A DNA stretch of 62,689 bases from Candidatus Poribacteria bacterium. GTDB lineage: Bacteria; Poribacteria; WGA-4E; WGA-3G. Each line of letters starts with the position of its first letter. Position 1 is the stretch's first letter. Below are positions 17,242-26,400 of this stretch, one piece after another. Under the pieces are notes generated by a model. It had not been told where the DNA came from. It saw only the letters and a program-made list of their open reading frames with translations, and searched no databases. The position numbers and the translations under genes are program-made. The stretch lies in contig JAJEIE010000010.1 in the NCBI GenBank assembly GCA_022827625.1, positions 1-62,689 on the forward strand. The letters are read 5' to 3'.

Positions 17242-17267
17242 GGGAAACGCCCCGAAGGACGCTTCCC
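17242..17267 (-). promoter_or_regulatory. Intercistronic cUUCGg hairpin 4
   Basis: Same 26-base core as hairpins 1 and 3, 17 bases after the stop of the short RadC gene. The flanking ~20 bases also match hairpin 1 (ACTGC-x-GCAT). Confidence 0.75.
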
Positions 17268-17283
17268 CGTGCTTGCTGGTCGG

Positions 17284-17946
17284 TTAGATAAAGTTTTCTT
17301 CCTTCATAGAAACGAAAACCCCGTCACCGATGATGATATGGTCTAACACCTTGATACCTATTTCCTTACCCACTTCCACCAATCTTTGTGTCTCCTTGAT
17401 GTCCGCTTGGCTCGGTGTGGGGTCGCCTGATGGGTGGTTGTGAACGAGTATAACCGAGTTCGCTCCCTCCTCAACGGCAAACCTGAAAATCTCGCGCGGG
17501 TGGAAAGTAACGTCGTTTAGCGTCCCCTTGAAAATGGTAGACTCGCCTAACACTTTGCCCCACTTGACATCCTCCGAACCTTCGCCCGCCTTGCCTGTGC
17601 TGATGATACCGCCTTTTGTATCCAACGCCAACGCTACAACGATTTGCTGTTCCAAGTGTCGCATTTTCGGCAGCATCACATCGGAAACATCGGCAGGACA
17701 TAGCAACTTCGGACGCTTCGCTTGGACTTCAGAACATGCCGCGCGTCTGCCTAACTCAAAGACTGCCCGAATTGCCCCTTCCGCTTCATCGTCCATGCCA
17801 CAGGTTAGATTTTTCACGGTGCTATTGAAGGCTCGCGTCAAGTTGCCCGCGTGTGCTGTGATAGCGACATCGGCATCGCCTAAGGATATATCAAACGCTT
17901 CTGCGTAAAGTTCCGTGTTTGAGAGTTTGCATAACTTCTGAGTCAT
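17284..17946 (-). CDS. radC: RadC family JAMM-domain protein, short form
   Basis: This 220-residue protein starts at ATG 17946 with GGAG upstream. The JAMM metal set is present: His169, His171, Ser179 and Asp182 in HNHPSGDPTPSQAD. From residue ~85 it aligns closely with the long RadC (KMRHLEQQIVVALALDTKGG, TFHPREIFRFAVEEGANSVI, same last residues MKEENFI), but the N-terminal ~85 residues are reduced and the helix-hairpin-helix is not recognisable. A gene duplication with divergence of the DNA-binding part is the simplest reading. Confidence 0.9.
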   Translation of the reverse strand: MTQKLCKLSNTELYAEAFDISLGDADVAITAHAGNLTRAFNSTVKNLTCGMDDEAEGAIRAVFELGRRAACSEVQAKRPKLLCPADVSDVMLPKMRHLEQQIVVALALDTKGGIISTGKAGEGSEDVKWGKVLGESTIFKGTLNDVTFHPREIFRFAVEEGANSVILVHNHPSGDPTPSQADIKETQRLVEVGKEIGIKVLDHIIIGDGVFVSMKEENFI

Positions 17947-18038
17947 GATAAAATAATCTCCTTATGGATTGGCACGGGATCAACGCCCGCGCTTTTCTAT
18001 ATTCCACCGAATACGAAATCGGTGGGTTACTGCTGCAT

Positions 18039-18065
18039 GGGAAACGCCCAAACTGGACGCTTCCC
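18039..18065 (-). promoter_or_regulatory. Intercistronic hairpin 5, loop variant
   Basis: The same 11-base stem as hairpin 1, but the loop is AGUUU instead of UUCG. The flank ACTGC-x-GCAT is retained. Confidence 0.65.
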
Positions 18066-18081
18066 GATAGTGTTATGGATT

Positions 18082-18104
18082 GGCACGGGAAAACGCCCCG
18101 TGCC
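18082..18104 (-). promoter_or_regulatory. Intercistronic hairpin 6
   Basis: GGCACGGG (18082-18089) and CCCGTGCC (18097-18104) form a perfect eight-base stem, 9 bases after the stop of the gene at 18113. Confidence 0.65.
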
Positions 18105-18112
18105 TTTCCACG

Positions 18113-18331
18113 TTAAAATATGCTCAACTGCGTGACCTGTGTTTCGCTCTCAAAAAGTTCGGGTTGCATCGTAAGGTTGGGGAAAAACTGAAATACCAAC
18201 TCCACCGATTCAAATTGTGTATATGCCCCGTTGTGGAATACTCTATAAATCCCGTCCGCTTCCTCGCCCTTGTGAACAACGCGCCCTTGTTTGTCGTTTA
18301 GCGTGAAACGCGTCGCTGTTTCTGATACCAT
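18113..18331 (-). CDS. Hypothetical small protein
   Basis: The start at 18331 has GGAGG six bases upstream, better than the in-frame ATG at 18382. The 72-residue protein is beta-rich (TRFTLNDKQGRVVHKGEEAD, GIYRVFHNGAY) with an acidic end. It begins one base after the upstream gene stops, so they are translationally coupled. No family recognised. Confidence 0.65.
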   Translation of the reverse strand: MVSETATRFTLNDKQGRVVHKGEEADGIYRVFHNGAYTQFESVELVFQFFPNLTMQPELFESETQVTQLSIF

Positions 18332-18332
18332 G

Positions 18333-18545
18333 CTATGCCTCCGTTCCAAGTGCTTCCACGAGTAAATCAAACGCGTTCGCAACTCGGCTTTTACGCTCTT
18401 TTATCGCGAGTGCCTCAATCTCTGCGAGTAAGTCAAACGCTCCCGCCTCTCCGATGGTTGCCCCTGATAACGCAAAGTTCAGCGTGCTTAACAGCCGTTC
18501 CAAGTCGTCAGCGTGCATCTCACTAATGCGTTCCTCAATGTCCAT
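18333..18545 (-). CDS. Hypothetical small helical protein
   Basis: Start ATG 18545 with AGGAG seven bases upstream; the longer form from 18593 would include a leader hairpin (GGACGC and GCGTCC). The 70 residues are helical (DIEERISEMHADDLERLLST and LLAEIEALAIKERKSRVANA). First gene of the RadC operon. Function unknown. Confidence 0.65.
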   Translation of the reverse strand: MDIEERISEMHADDLERLLSTLNFALSGATIGEAGAFDLLAEIEALAIKERKSRVANAFDLLVEALGTEA

Positions 18546-18626
18546 GTTGTATCTCCTGTTAAAAGAAAAGGACGCTCCAAAAGGTGCGTCCAACGTGTTG
18601 GCAAATATTCATATTATCCTGCCCCT

Positions 18627-18655
18627 ATCATACCACAGAATGCCCATTTTGTCAA
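18627..18655 (-). promoter_or_regulatory. Sigma-70 promoter of the RadC-recombinase operon
   Basis: Minus strand: TTGACA (18655-18650), a 17-base spacer, TATGAT (18632-18627). All genes from 18545 down to 14075 point the same way. Confidence 0.88.
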
Positions 18656-19187
18656 GTGTTTTTCGGTCTGTAAGTCGTTTATCTGCTGGCGGTTGCTCTC
18701 TGGCGTGCTATCCCCCCAAAATGTAGGCGTGGCGTGGGTTTCTGGGCGTGATTTGAATGATACAAACCAACTATTAGGTCAGATTTAGGCGTATTCGGGA
18801 CGTTTTCAGGCGCGCAGAAAAACGGGACTCCTAAATCGCGCAGGGGGTATGGGCGTGCAGCACCACAGGACGGGTTAAGGGGCGATGTGGGGGGACTGGT
18901 GATTGATTGATTAAAAATTTAAAAAAAATAAAAAATAAAAAAATATCGTAGAAAAAAGAGGCGGTTTTTAGGTAGGACACAAGCACTCTAACCCCACGGG
19001 AGACGCAGGTTCGTTCGTAAGCCGAAATCCTGCGTTTTCCCCACATTTTTCATCCAAGCAGATGGCAAAAATCAACAATTTCACAACGCCCGTAAAGCGT
19101 GAACTTAACGTTTGCGTCCTTCTGTTAGGTTCGGAGGATTCGTTCGCGTGGAGGGGAATAGATGTAACTTACTTGAATGTTTCTCGT
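18656..19187. other. Gene-free region between the RadC and par operons
   Basis: I see no gene here. It contains a very A/T-rich tract (about 18903-18955, runs of A and GATT repeats) and a stem of CGCAGG-TTCG with CGAA-CCTGCG (19004-19034) followed by TTTT. An A/T-rich tract beside tandem repeats and a ParA gene would suit a centromere or an unwinding element, but this is inference. Confidence 0.5.
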
Positions 19188-19219
19188 TTGTAGACTTGTA
19201 GACTTGTAGACTTGTAGAC
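19188..19219. repeat. Four tandem 8-mers upstream of parA, candidate partition site or operator
   Basis: TTGTAGAC repeated four times without gaps, ending at the AAGGAG ribosome site of the ParA gene. ParG-type partner proteins bind short direct repeats at this position to repress the operon and to mark the plasmid. Confidence 0.75.
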
Positions 19220-19235
19220 AAGGAGATAAGCAGGT

Positions 19236-19871
19236 ATGAAGACAATCGCGATTCTTTCTCAAAAGGGCGGCGCAGGTAAGACGACTATCAGTGTCAATCT
19301 CGCTGTTGCCGCAGCTGTGGCAGGCCAGAAAACCTGCCTCATCGATCTCGATCCACAGGCTTCAGCAACCCGCTGGAGCGACAACCGGGACGCAGATAAC
19401 GCACCAAATGTGATTTCCGCGCACGCAATACGGCTGCCTGAAGTCTTACACGCAGCGGAACAGGATGGCGTGACACTCGCTTTCCTGGATACACCCCCAA
19501 GCAAAGACCCTTCACTCGTGGACGTGGCACAGAAGGCAGACTTGGCTCTCATCCCGTGTCGTCCGTCAGGCTTGGACCTTGACGCAATCCGATCCACTAT
19601 ACAGGTCGCTCAGATCGCAAATGTGCCAATGAGGGTATTATTCAATGCGGTAAAGGCGCGGTGCAGTCTGATTCAGAGTGCAAAGCGGGCAGTTGCGGGG
19701 TTTCAAGTAGAGCCGTTGCCGTGTGTCTTGGGCGATAGGGTGGCGTTTTCGCACTCTATTTTGGACGGACTCGCAGCAATAGAGTATGAGCCAACAGGGA
19801 AGGCCTCGTGGGAGGTGCAGCGGCTTTATCAGCAAATAGAGAAAGTCATGGAGGTAGACAGTGGCAGATAG
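19236..19871 (+). CDS. parA: ParA/ParF-type partition ATPase
   Basis: This 211-residue protein starts at ATG 19236 behind AAGGAG. It has the deviant Walker A KGGAGKT (residues 10-16) with the signature lysine at 10, [13 protein letters not shown] for switch I, and FLDTPPS for Walker B. The length fits the small ParF subgroup, which has no N-terminal DNA-binding domain and pairs with a ribbon-helix-helix protein. It uses ATP-driven gradients on the nucleoid to segregate low-copy plasmids. The next gene overlaps it by 11 bases. Confidence 0.93.
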   Translation: MKTIAILSQKGGAGKTTISVNLAVAAAVAGQKTCLIDLDPQASATRWSDNRDADNAPNVISAHAIRLPEVLHAAEQDGVTLAFLDTPPSKDPSLVDVAQKADLALIPCRPSGLDLDAIRSTIQVAQIANVPMRVLFNAVKARCSLIQSAKRAVAGFQVEPLPCVLGDRVAFSHSILDGLAAIEYEPTGKASWEVQRLYQQIEKVMEVDSGR

Positions 19872-20148
19872 AACCGAAAAACTCAACGGATTTTTGAAGA
19901 CGGGTGAGGTTGATAACCCGTTGCCGAACGCCGAAACGCAAGATCCCGTCGATGTGAGTGTTGCCACCAGCCCGAAACGCCAGACAAGTCGTGAAGGCAA
20001 ACGGATGGCTTCGGTGTTCTTGGATACGGAGGCTCACAATCAGTTGAGCATCCTGAAAATTGAGACAGGCTTGAGTCTGCAGGAGCTGCAGATTCAGGGA
20101 CTGAACCTGTTGTTTCAGTCTTACAATAAGCCGCCAATTGCGAAATAG
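19861..20148 (+). CDS. ParG-like ribbon-helix-helix partition partner
   Basis: GTG start at 19861 overlapping the end of parA. The 95 residues have a flexible N-terminal half (to about 48) and a C-terminal ribbon-helix-helix: a strand [13 protein letters not shown], then helices around [20 protein letters not shown]. This is the plan of ParG: a mobile tail that stimulates the ATPase and a dimeric DNA-binding fold for the repeats upstream. The name is inferred from structure type and position, since the sequence of this family varies widely. Confidence 0.75.
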   Translation: MADRTEKLNGFLKTGEVDNPLPNAETQDPVDVSVATSPKRQTSREGKRMASVFLDTEAHNQLSILKIETGLSLQELQIQGLNLLFQSYNKPPIAK

Positions 20149-20234
20149 GAATCGGGGGTGAAAACCCCTCCTACAAAAACGCGCAGATTGACGCAGAGCG
20201 GAGACACCGACTTTGCGCATGATGTTGTTTTTTC

Positions 20235-20263
20235 TTGACAAAAACGACACTTTTTGCTATAAT
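20235..20263 (+). promoter_or_regulatory. Near-perfect sigma-70 promoter
   Basis: TTGACA (20235-20240), a 17-base spacer, TATAAT (20258-20263), both boxes fully consensus. It drives the gene at 20388. Confidence 0.92.
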
Positions 20264-20276
20264 TCTTAACAGAAAA

Positions 20277-20314
20277 GGCGGTTGGGGATACCACCAAGCA
20301 ACCCCAAACCGCCG
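20277..20314 (+). promoter_or_regulatory. Leader hairpin
   Basis: GGCGGTTGGGG pairs with CCCCAA-A-CCGCC (one bulged base) in the transcript from the promoter at 20235. No T-run follows, so it is a leader structure rather than a terminator. Confidence 0.6.
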
Positions 20315-20387
20315 AATGTCAAACTTCTACGTGATGACATTTTTATTTTAACAGGGCTTGGTATATTCTGTCAAGGAGAAAATTGAC

Positions 20388-21032
20388 ATGAATTTCCAAC
20401 GCACGCCTGGAACGGTCTTTGTAACCGTACCTGACCCGACACCGATAGTTTCCCCGTCCCCTGAAGCCTATGAACGGTCATGGGAGCAAATCGCACAACG
20501 ACTCGCTTTTGAAACATCTGCACCAAAAACTGAAGCGGATACCCCGTCCATCGACGCAGTGTTCGCAGAAAGCCTCCCCCTCTTTATCGAGGCATCCCGA
20601 TGGGGTAGGTATATCATTCCCGGACCCGCCTCTCGGATTCACGATAACCGTGTCTTCGTGTATCACAATCCTTGCGATGGCTTCTGGGATCTATACGATC
20701 TCGCAAAAGGGATCTTTCGAGATTTGGGAATCCGGGTATCGAAAGAGAGAGAGACCTGGATCGCACGCATCCCCATCCGCATTTTGACGGATAAAGTCTT
20801 TATCACCTCGGGACTGGCAGCCGTTGAACAGACACTGCTCGCACACACCGGCATTGATCCTATCGAGATTTTGGCGGAGATCCGGCAACGACAGTTCCAA
20901 GAAACCCAGGACGGATACAGAAATGTCAAACTCCGACAGCGTGAGACGCTCGGGGATGCCGTTGGGGATGCGGTCGGGGCTATCGTTATCTTCGCTGTTA
21001 GCTACTTTGGGTTCGTCGTGGGGGGTATGTAG
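20388..21032 (+). CDS. Hypothetical protein with C-terminal membrane segment
   Basis: The start at 20388 has AAGGAG nine bases upstream; an in-frame codon at 20358 lacks this. The 214-residue protein has a proline-rich start (VPDPTPIVSPSPEAY), a central domain (SRWGRYIIPGPASRIHDNRV) and a final hydrophobic helix (AVGAIVIFAVSYFGFVVGG) that would anchor it. It has a strong dedicated promoter. No family recognised. A tail-anchored host-control or exclusion protein is possible. Confidence 0.65.
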   Translation: MNFQRTPGTVFVTVPDPTPIVSPSPEAYERSWEQIAQRLAFETSAPKTEADTPSIDAVFAESLPLFIEASRWGRYIIPGPASRIHDNRVFVYHNPCDGFWDLYDLAKGIFRDLGIRVSKERETWIARIPIRILTDKVFITSGLAAVEQTLLAHTGIDPIEILAEIRQRQFQETQDGYRNVKLRQRETLGDAVGDAVGAIVIFAVSYFGFVVGGM

Positions 21033-21093
21033 CGTGAAGCGATAACTCGAGACAGGGGTAGGTGAACCACTGCCCTTGTCTTCTACAGAATTG

Positions 21094-21543
21094 CTATGAT
21101 GGATCGTATCTCTCATCGTATCTCTCCACGAGATATTTCGCTAACACCATATGTAGTGCGCTTTCCTGTATTGCTAACTCAACTTCTGTAGCCTCGGAAC
21201 GTTTGAATTGATCCGCTAAAACAGACCGACTCTCATCGGAGGACGCAGCAATAGCAGCAGGGATGAGTTCTTCGTTTCTCAACTTTTTTACCTTTTCTAA
21301 ATCAGATATTACATCTATTAACCGCTTACGCCATTCGTTTATAAAATTGTCCAAGAGCTGGTGCCGGTGATATTTTATCTTAAAATCCAACAAGTTTCTT
21401 TGACGCTCCCATTCCTCCTTATGCCGACGACGATCCAGTGAAATCGCTGCTGAGGTGATTCCCAAATCTCGGGCAATATCTGTGTATGTCCGTTTACAGT
21501 AATGATATTGATAGAGAACATGTTCTCTTTGGTCAGTTGTCAA
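21094..21543 (-). CDS. Putative HTH DNA-binding protein
   Basis: TTG start at 21543 behind GGAG. Residues 5-40 (VLYQYHYCKRTYTDIARDLG then ITSAAISLDRRRHKEEW) form a helix-turn-helix like those of sigma-factor region 4 or resolvases. The rest (to 149) is a long helical, probably coiled-coil region. It is transcribed away from the hairpin-rich region at 21615 and could regulate it. Not a recognised named regulator. Confidence 0.6.
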   Translation of the reverse strand: MTTDQREHVLYQYHYCKRTYTDIARDLGITSAAISLDRRRHKEEWERQRNLLDFKIKYHRHQLLDNFINEWRKRLIDVISDLEKVKKLRNEELIPAAIAASSDESRSVLADQFKRSEATEVELAIQESALHMVLAKYLVERYDERYDPS

Positions 21544-21614
21544 TACAAAATTCTCCTTTGAATGCAGATGAATTCAGACTATTTTATCATTTTTGTTAAA
21601 AAATTACGAAAAAC

Positions 21615-21645
21615 TTGACAAATTTTTAACAGAATATAGTATAAT
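21615..21645 (+). promoter_or_regulatory. Promoter for the non-coding region
   Basis: TTGACA (21615-21620) and TATAAT (21640-21645) are both perfect, but the spacer is 19 bases, longer than ideal. No reading frame follows for over 800 bases. Confidence 0.55.
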
Positions 21646-21651
21646 TGAATT

Positions 21652-22034
21652 TGTTAGCATAAATTCTCAGTTTGTGCTACATTTAAAGACAGTACAGTGT
21701 TGCCCACACCGCACTGTCAAGCGAACTTTTTTCGTAGAGGCTGGGCAGTCTCGTTGACGAAAAAAGCACGCACAAAATCTGCATACCACTCACACCGCAT
21801 CCGCACCTTCGGGGAAGTTTAGCGACCTCGAAGGTGAAGCGGTTCCCACCTAAGTGATGTGCGGATACGGATAAAACGTGAAACGGTACGTAGTAGCCGA
21901 TACAAATATCGGTTCCTTCTTAACTCAAAGAAGTTTAAACCTGATAGGAGCAGGATTTTCCCCAGCGATCGCACGGTTTCTTTGACAACAAAAAAAATAG
22001 CATCATCCCCCCATTGCAGGAGAATGACGCTATT
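21652..22034 (+). ncRNA. Candidate structured non-coding RNA
   Basis: A chain of stems follows the promoter at 21615: GACAGT with ACTGTC (about 21688-21718), CTTTTTTCGT with ACGAAAAAAG (21726-21766), nested ATCCGCAC with GTGCGGAT and ACCTTCG with CGAAGGT (about 21799-21866), CCGATA with TATCGG (about 21898-21913), and AATAGC with GCTATT (about 21997-22034). No convincing gene overlaps it. The ends are not defined and I do not recognise a known RNA family. Confidence 0.45.
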
Positions 22035-22065
22035 TCACTGCGCGGATATAGCGCAAAAAAAACTG

Positions 22066-22094
22066 TTGACTAAAAACGCAAAAACGTATATGAT
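22066..22094 (+). promoter_or_regulatory. Sigma-70 promoter upstream of the primase
   Basis: TTGACT (22066-22071), a 17-base spacer, TATGAT (22089-22094). It leads into a ~420-base leader before the primase start at 22517. Confidence 0.75.
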
Positions 22095-22516
22095 GAAAAT
22101 ATCACGAGTATGAGTCCAACATGTCTTACTCCCTCCATAGCTATGACAGTAGCGACGGAGATCAGCGTAAAACAGGTTGAGACACCAAATAGTCCTGTAT
22201 CTGGTGATCTGGCTGAATTGTATAGCAAAAGTGCTATGTTGTAAAGGTTGACTTTGGATAGTCGGGTTGCAAACGAGGAAACCTATTCTTCGGCTGGCTA
22301 TCACTGACACCTCACCCAATGTGTCATGAATCTCCAGATTTTCTGACCGTGCGATAGAAGCACGCGGGACAAGGGTCGCTCCCTATCCTGTTATTAACCC
22401 TGCATGTTACCTCCGCAGGAAATAGATTTATACCGATCCGGGTGGGAAGTCGAGACCCCGCCCCTCGGTATAGTCTATTCTCTCTGTTCGAGGCAACAGC
22501 AGCATCTGGAGGTAAC
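22095..22516 (+). other. Long untranslated leader of the primase gene
   Basis: I see no gene, only very short frames. It holds small stems such as ATAGCA-AAAG-TGCTAT (about 22220-22235), CGTGC with GCACG (near 22350) and, just before the primase, TATACCGA with TCGGTATA enclosing a G-rich/C-rich pair (about 22430-22470). The length suggests regulation at the RNA level or an origin. Confidence 0.5.
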
Positions 22517-23419
22517 GTGAATACAATCTCAAAAACAAAAAAATGGACGGAAGAAGACTATGGCGGACGTAGGTTTTTCGACTGGAAACCTCGGACACCG
22601 CTTATTTATCCGTGTTCTGAATCAGAAAAGAACGTCTTACATGCCCTCAAGCAAGCGTTCGGTCCGCTGCCACCTTACAAGGTTTTAGAGCAGCAAGCGA
22701 TTGAAAACGATGCGATTGTGGCTATCAATATACCTGTTTCTGACGGATATATCGTTTTCCTCGAAAACACCGTGGAGCAATGCACATCCCCGCAGACGAA
22801 GCATTCACAAGGGGGGATGCAGGGGGCAAGGCATTGGGTACAACGTGTCGATACACCAGAGGGGATGTTTCAGCGATTGATTGATGGTTATGGTATCTCA
22901 CTGATGTTTGGCGAGCGAGAACACCAGTTTATTCGGAATTCAAATAACTGGCGGGGTGCCTCCGGCATAACGCTGGATATTGACGACTGGCGGAAACCTG
23001 TCGCTCCCGGTTCCGTCGAAGAAATGGTTGAAGAACTCTATCAAGATGAAATTGAGAGAGAGCAAATACCTGACTTGCTTGGTATAGAGATGGGTGTTGT
23101 GACCCGCGCGATAAACAACTTCCTGAAGCCAGAACCGTGTTTTTCCCAACAAGAACTCTTCGACCGCTACCCCCTCATCCCTGAGATCTGTTCATTTTTA
23201 ATTCCCTCGGCAACAAGCTTGCATGAGGGACGACCTTTTAAGGCGCGCGGGATCGTGCTGTTCCCGGAACCGGTGACCGACCAACGCGTTTACCGAGAAA
23301 TCGGGGACCGGCTCTGCGAGGAACTCAACTGTATCCCGCAGAATGTCACAAAAAATCCGGTAGCAGTAGGGTTTGGGAATACGCACCACGCACCAGACGC
23401 ATGGAGGGCAGCAGAATGA
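22517..23419 (+). CDS. Archaeo-eukaryotic-type primase (PrimPol-like)
   Basis: GTG start at 22517 with GGAGG five bases upstream; an in-frame ATG at 22442 has none. The 300-residue protein shows the AEP signatures: a metal-binding DxD in SGITLDIDDW (residues 149-158), an S-x-H motif SLH at 234-236 followed by FKARGIVLF, and a late conserved NPVAVGFGNTHHAP. Such enzymes make primers and can extend them. The next gene, a helicase, overlaps its last codons, so the two form a primase-helicase pair for replicating this element. Confidence 0.72.
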   Translation: MNTISKTKKWTEEDYGGRRFFDWKPRTPLIYPCSESEKNVLHALKQAFGPLPPYKVLEQQAIENDAIVAINIPVSDGYIVFLENTVEQCTSPQTKHSQGGMQGARHWVQRVDTPEGMFQRLIDGYGISLMFGEREHQFIRNSNNWRGASGITLDIDDWRKPVAPGSVEEMVEELYQDEIEREQIPDLLGIEMGVVTRAINNFLKPEPCFSQQELFDRYPLIPEICSFLIPSATSLHEGRPFKARGIVLFPEPVTDQRVYREIGDRLCEELNCIPQNVTKNPVAVGFGNTHHAPDAWRAAE

Positions 23420-26400
23420 AAACGACTTGGATAAATGATGAGATGACCAAAGCCAAGTCGGCTGTTCTCTCAAAAGCAACACACCGCAAAAACGAACACA
23501 AACGCAAATCGAAACGCAAAAAACGTTATGCTGCGGCAGGTAAAGGTAAAGGTGAAGGTGAGAATATATCCGCTTTCATCAACAATTGTGATCCTGTCGC
23601 GGAAATGGTTCAGTCCAGGCTACTTACACCTGGGACGGGGAATGAATACCGCTGGCATGAAAGTGGGAGCGATCGGAGTTGTGATATTCTCGACGGCAGC
23701 ATTCACATCTTCTCACAAACGATGTTTGATGCTTCCCCACATCAAATCATAAATGAGGCGGTCGGCGCTCACCGGTTCTATCTCTATCAACTCTCTGGCT
23801 TGGATATGACCAAGGATGTTGATAAACCTCGCATCCGGCAATTCCTATTTGAACTCGGGTATGGCAGCGATCCAAAGGCGTTCGTGGAGAAACGACGGCT
23901 TGAAGTGCCCCATCCGAGTCCGAAGAAAGACACCCCTCGACTCATACAACCCACCACTGACGATATTGCCTCACTTATCGCACAGGCACCGCCTGTTGTG
24001 CGGGAAAGTCCCTCATTTCGGCATTTTTCACCCGAAGCCCGCATGGTGTGCCGCCAAGTCCTTGAAACGTCACCGGATGCCGGATGGCACGGGAAAACGC
24101 CCATCTGGACACCGAAATACAAATATTTGAATGCATTGACGGATAAATTCGCCCTCAATGGTCAACCCAGTGAGATCGAAAAACGACGCGTCTGGTCAAC
24201 CTGCTTTGGGAAATGTCCCCACTGTGGTGGCACGACCGCAAAATGGATTGATCTGTATCTCCTAACGGCAGGCTACTATTGCGATGGCTGCCACAAGGAT
24301 TATCTGCTCGGTTCATATCTCGAAATTGAACTCAACCGCAAACTCCCAAACTCCATCCTTTCAGAACATCAGTGCTTTCTCGGTAAGAATCCCGACTTTA
24401 AAGACTTCAGGTTGTTTCAACCAGGCATGCTCAGTTATCTCGGGGCAGGAATGGGCACCGGGAAGACGACGGAGGGGATCAAGGAGTTAGTCGAACTCGC
24501 TTTACAAGGACTCGGACGCGGAATTATTGTCGTGCCGCGCATCGCACTTGCGTGGGAGCTTGCCTATCAGTTGCGACGCAAGCACGGGCACAACGCATGG
24601 GGGCTTTTTACCGAAGGATCCCCCAAAGGCGACAAGTTTATCGGTGACTTTGGCGCGATTGTCTGTCTACCGTCGCTGCCGAAGGCAGTTAGTGAAGCCG
24701 AGCTCAGTGGGATCGAAAAAGAAAATCTCTATATCATCCTCGATGAACTCGACTTCAGCTATGAACTCCTCACGCTCGACACCAAACGGTCACCGCATAT
24801 CAAGAAGATATTGCGAGATACGCTGAAATCGACCGGCTTGGTCGTGATGGGACAGACGGAATCCACACTCGCACTTGAAGCCTTCGCCGAGGAAAACGAA
24901 GCCGAAGAAGTCCAGGGGTTCTATAACATTGCGCCCCCCGCAGAAGGCCAAGTCGAACTTCGAGAACATGACATCAATACAAATATAAATGCTCTGCTGG
25001 CAAGCGGAATTGACAGCATCGCCGAAAGACTCGAAAAAGGAAAGCATGTGTATGTCTTCGGTGAATCGCGACGCGACATAGATATACTTGCCCACGAATT
25101 CAGTCATTTAAATCCGCTTATCTACACGGCGTATACGCGCGGCAACGACCGCGCACGGGATCTGCTACGGTATCAGAGGATTACGGATACTAAACTTTTT
25201 CTTGGGACGTCTGCGGCAGGGGTCGGTATCTCGTTCCTCGATCGCAAGGCGGAAACGATCATTCTCGGTGGAATGACTTTCGGTTCCCGGCACGCAAACA
25301 TGAAGGCTCAAGAGTCTATGCGGGATCGTGGACGGCAGGGAATGTTGATGCACTACAAAACCTACAACTTCTCCCTCCCCGTCCGCCCGACGGAAATCCG
25401 GGAACGCAGCCTCTACCACGAAGCAATGAAACAGGCTCTTGATACCACTGCAGCACTCAATCTCCCGACGCACGCTATCTCGAAACTCGCCGCAGCACAG
25501 GCACTCGCATCCCTCGCAGATGTCCAGTTTGAAGCGTTCATGCGATACCACATCGGGACCGTGGGCAACATGAAAGTCGTTCATAGTCATGCCGCTGGAC
25601 AGCCGGAAGATGTCGTGGAAGCGATCAAGGCGAAACGCGCGGAAATTAGACGGATCGAGAACGAAGTGAAGATCGAAGGTGCCAAGGGGATCTTGGAAAC
25701 TGTTTTGGGCGATACCGAAACAGAATTGCTCACGTCTTCAGAAATACGAAAGTATCGTAACCAGGGACGGCTTCTAACCGATGAAACACTCGCACACGAA
25801 CTCGCCAACGAGGCAACGCGTGCCGTCGGTTGGGATGATGTCGTCGATCGTTGGGGTGAGGGCGATCCCTTTCACAAACTCTTCACGGATGCTGATATTG
25901 AGGTTGCAGTCGCACTCGCCGAACGCAAAATCGACTTCGCAGCACTGACAAAGAAACGCCGCGGATATCTCGCTGTGAACGCGCCGAATTGGACCGCAAA
26001 CCGATTTGAATTAGAGGTCTCACAGGCGGACGCGCAACTCGTGATGGAAGGGCTTGGCATTGAAATCACTGCTGTCGAGGATGATAGGTTCCTGGGGGAA
26101 CTACTGACGAAACTTCTTGATGCACTCGTCGGGCAGGTGTTCGACACACAATCGCTGATCGCAACCGTCAAGGCAGTGTTTGATATGAAAGGTAGTACCG
26201 GAAAAAATTACGGGCAGGAACTCCGATCGGGTGCGCTCGGTGGCAGCGAATACCGCAAGGCGCGCTTCCTACACTGTGCTGAAGATGAGCATATCAATGT
26301 CGATTGGGTGGCGCGGTTTATCTCGGAATACTACCCCGCACGGCTCGCGAAACGAGAAGACGCTTACGCCCTGCAACCCGATAAGCATGCGCAGCTCTAT

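Noticed and set aside
21859-22113. An 84-residue plus-strand frame in the hairpin-rich region
   Set aside because: Basic, low-complexity reading of stem-forming DNA; no ribosome site and stems run through it.
22035-22319. A 94-residue minus-strand frame
   Set aside because: Runs against the promoter at 22066, lacks a ribosome site and shows no domain-like pattern.
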